A stretch of DNA of 11,293 nt from Oehlia diaphana (lineage: Eukaryota; Glomeromycota; Glomeromycetes; Glomerales; Glomeraceae). The position numbers were made by a program, and so were the translations under genes. A model generated the notes under the pieces. That model was not told the DNA's origin. It saw only the letters and a program-made list of their open reading frames with translations, and did no database searches. The stretch is from contig QZLH01001586.1 of NCBI GenBank assembly GCA_003833135.1, forward strand, positions 15,865 to 27,157. Direction: 5' to 3'. Shown piece by piece: positions 7,879 through 11,293 of the stretch. The stretch's first letter is position 1, and every line of letters begins with the position of its first letter.

Positions 7879-8944
7879 TTAACTATTTGTACCGAACATT
7901 CTAATTTTTTTGATGAGATTGAATTCGAAAGCGGCCAGGATAAAATAATGATACTTCTGGATAAGTTTTGATGGTAAATATACCATTCTGGTACTTCCCG
8001 ATACTTCGTACCATTGACTGCAGGTTCTTTTATTCATATCCAAATGGATTATAACTATTGCGCTATCTCCAAATGAAGGACAATAATTTTCCATAGATTT
8101 ATTACAATAACCATCAGAACCTAATACCCATCCACTGGGTTGATATCTTGCAAAGGCTTCGTAATTGAAATTTTTTGACGCACACACTCCAACACAAGCA
8201 TATTCACAAGTTCTCTCAATAATGGTATCCCATTCAAAAATACCTTTATCTCCAAATACTATTTTAGCTCTTAACATTTTGGTGTGAATTAAATTAATTG
8301 GTGGCTTTGGTGCTTGTACAATTTTTCCGTTATCTTTAATAATAAGTTTTGGACCACGTGCTGTCTCAGTGTCTCATCCCAAACATAACCAGATTCATTA
8401 ATAGGCTTTCCACGAAAATCATTTAAATTTAACTTAATAATGCAAACAAATTAGTTCGATTGGAATAATTTCTAGCAGCTCAATAATATCAGCTAATATT
8501 ATACCAATAAATTAAGAAGAACATTATCTTTTGTTAATAGATTTGGTTCCATTGTTTCCGAAATTTTAGATAATCTAAACTCTGGAGAAATAATTACTCG
8601 CAAAATTAATACTTTTATAATAAAATCTTGAAGATCTGATAATTGCAGCGTAAATATCTTCAATTTTTGTTAAAGGTTCTTCTTTAGCTGATCCAGTATA
8701 AATGTATTCTAATATAATTTCCATTCCAACCGAATTAATTTTTGGAAATTAAATTAAATTTGATTTTCATAAGTTTCTTTCATTCATTATAAAGCAAACC
8801 GTCAAATACTTCGGATCTTGCAGCTAAAACTGCTCTACAAGCATACATTTTTTTTTCATCTTCACATAAAATTACTATGTCGCTATATTTTGGGTTATTT
8901 ACTAATAATTTTAAATCTTGTTCTAATGAATATTCTCTCTTCAT
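7879..8944 (-). pseudogene. BTB-BACK-SPRY pseudogene, third copy of the family
   Basis: It starts at ATG 8944 with MKREYSLEQDL and reads as an intact BTB N-terminus up to the Asn at residue 53. There a one-base loss relative to gene B creates TGA at 8782-8780. Further lesions follow: a TTTAA-type duplication near 8745-8760; small losses near 8650-8680; a deletion of about 325 bp joined near 8500-8510 that removes the equivalent of gene B residues 155-263 (most of BACK); an 8-bp duplication (GAGACA copied) near 8362-8377; and an 8-bp loss near 8023 after KRTC. The SPRY part (GIFEWDTIIE, CVGVCASKNFNYE, GWVLGSDG, HLDMNKRTC) is still plain and closer to gene A. Retained promoter-side DNA and no poly(A) tail indicate an unprocessed duplicate. 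A 132-codon open frame within it (7879-8277) is only a surviving SPRY piece. Confidence 0.93.
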
Positions 8945-8997
8945 TTGTCAAATTTATTTTATTTTTATTTTATTTCACTTTTTCAAATTCAAAATTC

Positions 8998-9120
8998 GTG
9001 CTGCGCCTGCATAATCAGGCGGTACTCGACAATATATACCGTTATCCCTTAAAGCGATTAGGGTGTTTCGACTGTTTCGGTGACTTTGTGAACATCCCAA
9101 CAACGACGTGCAAAGTGAAA
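8998..9120. other. GC-richer island with successive hairpins
   Basis: The base composition is visibly more balanced than in any flanking DNA. Stem pairs in order: CGCCTG 9004-9009 with CAGGCG 9016-9021; CGGTA 9020-9024 with TACCG 9037-9041 (these two share two bases, so they are alternatives or stacked); CCCT 9046-9049 with AGGG 9060-9063; and a bulged GGGTGTT / AACATCCC pair across 9061-9103. The plus strand is also open without stops from before 8982 to 9153, encoding a Cys-containing peptide (GCFDCFGDFVNIPTTTCK). It could be a structured RNA, a SINE or other transposon fragment, or an orphan exon. None is recognised. Confidence 0.4.
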
Positions 9121-9123
9121 CGC

Positions 9124-9210
9124 ACTAAAAAGAGGATACAAATCCTCATGTGAACAATGGAAAAAGTACTAAAAAGAGGATACAAATCCTCATGTGAACA
9201 ATGGAAAAGT
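9124..9210. repeat. Tandem duplication, units of 44 and 43 bp
   Basis: Units 9124-9167 and 9168-9210 are identical apart from one A in a run. Each contains a perfect 6-bp hairpin with a 4-nt loop, GAGGAT-ACAA-ATCCTC. Near-identity points to a recent duplication or slippage event. Confidence 0.92.
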
Positions 9211-9468
9211 TCATATTAAACTAGAGTAGCTTCAAATTATAATTTATAATTAATTTTTAAAATATTTGAACGAACATTAAAAATATCATTTTTATTACAT
9301 CTCAAATCTTATACTATTTCTTATATATTCGTTATATTTTGATTCGAGTTTCTTATTTATCGTACTTTGAAATGTTATGACGATTGCGACAGAGGTTAAA
9401 TTGCTTTCAGATTCTTCTAATCTAAAATTCGATATCTGATATACTGTATTTTATGATATTTATTGAAA

Positions 9469-9651
9469 ACACGGGCAACCTCAATAATCCAGATCTTTGA
9501 TAAACCGGAAACTTTGATATACCAGAATTGGGTCTGGAACGGATTGTTTTAATACAATTATAGCTTTATTTTCGATATGACAGATTTCTTGATATGACAG
9601 ATTTTTTCTATTGTAATCGTGGATAGTCCGGTTTATCGAGATTTCCTGTGT
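9469..9651. mobile_element. Short TIR element, pogo/Tigger-like MITE (about 183 bp)
   Basis: The left end, beginning ACACGGGCAACCTCAATAA, matches the reverse complement of the right end, beginning ACACAGGAAATCTCGATAA, at about 19 of 26 positions. Inside are subterminal repeats: two 17-bp units CTTTGATAAACCGGAAA and CTTTGATATACCAGAAT at 9495-9528, and two units with GATATGACAGATTT at 9574-9587 and 9591-9604. Repeated GATAWACCGGA-like words near the ends recall pogo/Tigger-type transposons. No transposase and no clear target-site duplication were seen. Confidence 0.5.
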
Positions 9652-9683
9652 ACTCTCTTATGCTCATAAATGAAATACAACAC

Positions 9684-9777
9684 TTTATCCCATCGGTATT
9701 ATGTATACACCGATGGATTTTTTTGTAAATTATTCCACCGGTATAGAAAAAGTATAAAAAAGTATAAAATCCATCNG
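9684..9777. repeat. 94-bp repeat, copy 1, ending at an N
   Basis: Identical over its full length to 11108-11201 (offset 1424), apart from the undetermined base at 9776. One base after the N the two copies stop matching. It is therefore a copy of the fold-back element at 11106, lacking the second arm. Confidence 0.95.
9776..9776. other. Undetermined base (N)
   Basis: The only ambiguous base in the window. It falls where repeat copy 1 loses identity with copy 2, so it may mark an uncertain assembly join rather than a simple miscall. Confidence 0.9.
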
Positions 9778-9829
9778 AATTTTTACTATTAATAGAGGGT
9801 GTTTAAAACTAAAATAATTAGGGTATTGT

Positions 9830-10476
9830 TACATGTCACGCTGGGGTGCGCTATTAACTATGTAAATCAACAATATCAAGTCGCCTAAGATTTCATATAG
9901 TTAATATTTTAGTCTAAATTTGTATAAACGAAATTTTCATAATAAATTACTATAAAAAACAGTATATTTTTTTTAGATGCACAGATCGAACAATTTCTTC
10001 TTTCTCAAATATTTTCACACTTATTAGCTTCTTCAAACTATCTTTACAAAATTACGAAGCTTTTTTTTTACATTTACTGGTAAATTATTTTCAATTGGAA
10101 TTTTAAGTAGTTTTTCTTTTTTTTGAGGTCTGATTTTTTTTAGGTATTTTATTATTAACACACAAAATGGCCTCGTAACTTTGCTAATAAAGTCATGTTC
10201 TTAATCTTAATATGCTTTTATTCTCAAAGTACAGAATAGTTAAAGCCACACATCTAACTGGATGTGAGATATGATACAATGGGTATAAACAAATCAAGTG
10301 CTTTGCTATATTAAAAATATTTTTATATATAAAATTACATTATTAAATTTAATTTGTATATATTAGCATCAATAAATTCATTATTGTAACATTAAAATTT
10401 CAACTCGTTGTTATTAATTAGAACTTGATATAGTTTTGATTTACATAGTTAACAGCGCACCCCAACGTCACGCCTA
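9830..10476. mobile_element. Non-autonomous TIR element flanked by TA (about 647 bp)
   Basis: TGGGGTGCGCTATTAACTATG and onward (9842-9870) matches the reverse complement of 10436-10464 with one mismatch in 29. Weaker similarity extends on both sides to about 50 bp. At equal distance outside both arms lies TA (9830-9831 and 10475-10476), the target of Tc1/mariner-type elements. No transposase domain is visible inside; only short minus-strand open segments remain. It is best seen as a MITE or an eroded Tc1/mariner-like element; the superfamily is inferred from the TA alone. Confidence 0.6.
9950..10200 (-). pseudogene. Possible coding remnant inside the TIR element
   Basis: On the minus strand 10200-10033 is open for 55 codons (containing KKIRPQKKEKLLKIPIENN) and ends at TGA. 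A second frame then continues with DSLKKLISVKIFEKEEIVRS to TAG at 9952-9950. A frame slip near 10045 would connect them. The strand is A-rich, so Lys-rich open frames arise easily. No Met start and no family match are seen. Confidence 0.2.
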
Positions 10477-11105
10477 AGATATTTGTTAGATTATTTAAAT
10501 AATAAAATCAACGAAGAATGTGACTTCTTCTTTGAGGGTACTATACATAGGGAAGTACTATAGCCCGTGATATACGATATTAATCCTACAAGCGTCTTAA
10601 TGAGATGAATCCAATGAACCTAAGATCATGAAATTCAATCACTGAATATTGGAATATTCTTTAATATATGATTTAAATTTTAAAATTAGTGAATTTGCAA
10701 ACTTTGCAAACTCATGTAAAATTATCTTATATTGAGCTCCTAATTTCATATACTGTAATATTAAATTATTTACATTATGTTCGCATGTCTTATTGAATTT
10801 ATTGATAAAAGTGTTTGAAAAGTATATTAAAAATAATTATCGTGTTCCGTATATTAAAAAAAATAAGCTATAATTAAACTATAATTAAGCTAACAATGGG
10901 TCATATACAGTACGTGGCCAAATCTTTACCAATCATCGGTTAAAATAATTGTGATATTTATCAACAATAACTTATAAGTAAAATATATTCCTCCAGAATA
11001 TTATGATATAGATAAATTACAATTAAAGCAGTTATTGTGGCAAATTAAATGAAATTTAATTGTATTTTAGGAGTAGATCCACAAAAATTCGAAGATTAAT
11101 TATTA
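10477..11105. other. AT-rich gene-free region
   Basis: No gene recognised. It holds a hairpin GAAGAA-TGTGAC-TTCTTC at 10513-10530 and a Tc1-like end at 10906-10927. The rest is low-complexity AT-rich DNA. Confidence 0.55.
10906..10927 (+). mobile_element. Solitary Tc1-like terminal sequence
   Basis: TA followed by CAGTACGTGGCCAAATCTTT resembles the TACAGT...GGCCAAA ends typical of Tc1-like transposons. No inverted partner was found in the remaining 366 bases or to the left, so it would be a truncated relic, or the other end lies beyond the window. A weak direct variant CAGTTATTGTGGCAAAT follows near 11029. Confidence 0.3.
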
Positions 11106-11230
11106 TGTTTATCCCATCGGTATTATGTATACACCGATGGATTTTTTTGTAAATTATTCCACCGGTATAGAAAAAGTATAAAAAAGTATAAAATCCATCG
11201 GTGTATACGCCATACACAATGAGATAAACC
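11106..11230. mobile_element. Fold-back MITE-like element, repeat copy 2
   Basis: A perfect 19-bp inverted pair GTATACACCGATGGATTTT (11127-11145) and its complement (11190-11208) is separated by 44 bp. The arms extend imperfectly outward to GTTTATC (11107-11113) and GATAAAC (11223-11229), giving arms near 40 bp. Its first 94 bp recur at 9684. No coding capacity. The two copies show it is mobile or recently duplicated. Confidence 0.7.
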
Positions 11231-11231
11231 T

Positions 11232-11274
11232 GTTATTCCATGGGTATCTAATAAATACTCCATATACACCGATG
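11232..11274. repeat. Diverged extra copy of the fold-back element head
   Basis: TATTCCATGGGTAT (11234-11247) followed by ATATACACCGATG (11262-11274) repeats the order TATCCCATCGGTAT then TATACACCGATGG found at 11110-11140, with a longer spacer. A further TATTCCACCGGTAT is at 11155-11168 inside the element. Confidence 0.55.
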
Positions 11275-11293
11275 CTCCCCTCCCTTCGGGGGG

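Larger units (their letters stand above)
8945..9468. other. Region between the pseudogene and the repeat cluster
   Basis: It contains the GC-richer hairpin island (8998-9120), the 43/44-bp tandem duplication (9124-9210) and then plain AT-rich DNA (9211-9468) with nothing recognised. Confidence 0.5.

Noticed and set aside
7879..8277. 132-codon frame as a separate SPRY-only gene
   Set aside because: Its ATG is an internal Met codon of the ancestral SPRY region, and the frame shifts after KRTC. It is part of the pseudogene.
8500..8510. Introns as an explanation for the broken third BTB copy
   Set aside because: The other two copies have no introns, the breaks are mostly 1-8 bp, and no GT-AG pairs bracket them.
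9001..9120. tRNA, 5S rRNA or snRNA gene in the GC-richer island
   Set aside because: GTTTCGACT only weakly resembles a Pol III B box, no A box or cloverleaf fits, and no known snRNA sequence is recognised.
11282..11291. CCC-TTCG-GGG hairpin as a terminator
   Set aside because: A three-base-pair stem at the very end of the window, with no gene ending nearby and no relevance of intrinsic terminators to eukaryotic Pol II genes.

Overview
The window is very AT-rich eukaryotic DNA. Its best-supported genes are intronless paralogues with a BTB/POZ domain, a BACK-like helical region and a C-terminal SPRY domain, all on the minus strand. AT-rich intergenic DNA, large lineage-specific BTB families and short transposon relics together suggest an early-diverging fungus, most likely an arbuscular mycorrhizal species (Glomeromycotina, Rhizophagus-like). 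That assignment is inferred from family style and composition; no marker gene is present.

Layout. 1-1386 (-): BTB-BACK-SPRY gene A, intact as far as it goes, with its last dozen or so codons lost off the window edge. 1387-2006: AT-rich upstream DNA with a TATA box. 2036-2180: degenerate pyrimidine-rich repeat. 2319-2441 (-): 40-residue basic ORF that looks like a terminal exon. 2521-2820: purine-only minisatellite. 3076-3850 (-): remnant of an unrecognised gene, broken across frames. 3862-5676: about 1.8 kb with no recognisable gene. 5795-7222 (-): complete BTB-BACK-SPRY gene B, 475 aa, with TATA box and poly(A) signal. 7879-8944 (-): third copy, an unprocessed pseudogene with several frameshifts and most of its BACK region deleted. 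8998-9120: GC-richer island that can form successive hairpins. 9124-9210: tandem duplication of a 43/44-bp unit. 9469-10476: two short terminal-inverted-repeat (TIR) elements, with a 94-bp repeat between them whose second copy is at 11108. 10906-10927: solitary Tc1-like end. 11106-11274: fold-back element with repeated modules.

BTB-BACK proteins commonly act as CUL3 ubiquitin-ligase adaptors. If that holds here, the BTB domain would bind CUL3 and the SPRY domain would select a substrate. Two good copies plus one decaying copy in the same orientation fit birth-and-death evolution of a tandem family. The flank upstream of the array (9.0-11.3 kb) is dense in small mobile-element relics. No tRNA, rRNA, CRISPR array or complete transposase was found. 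The base at 9776 is N.
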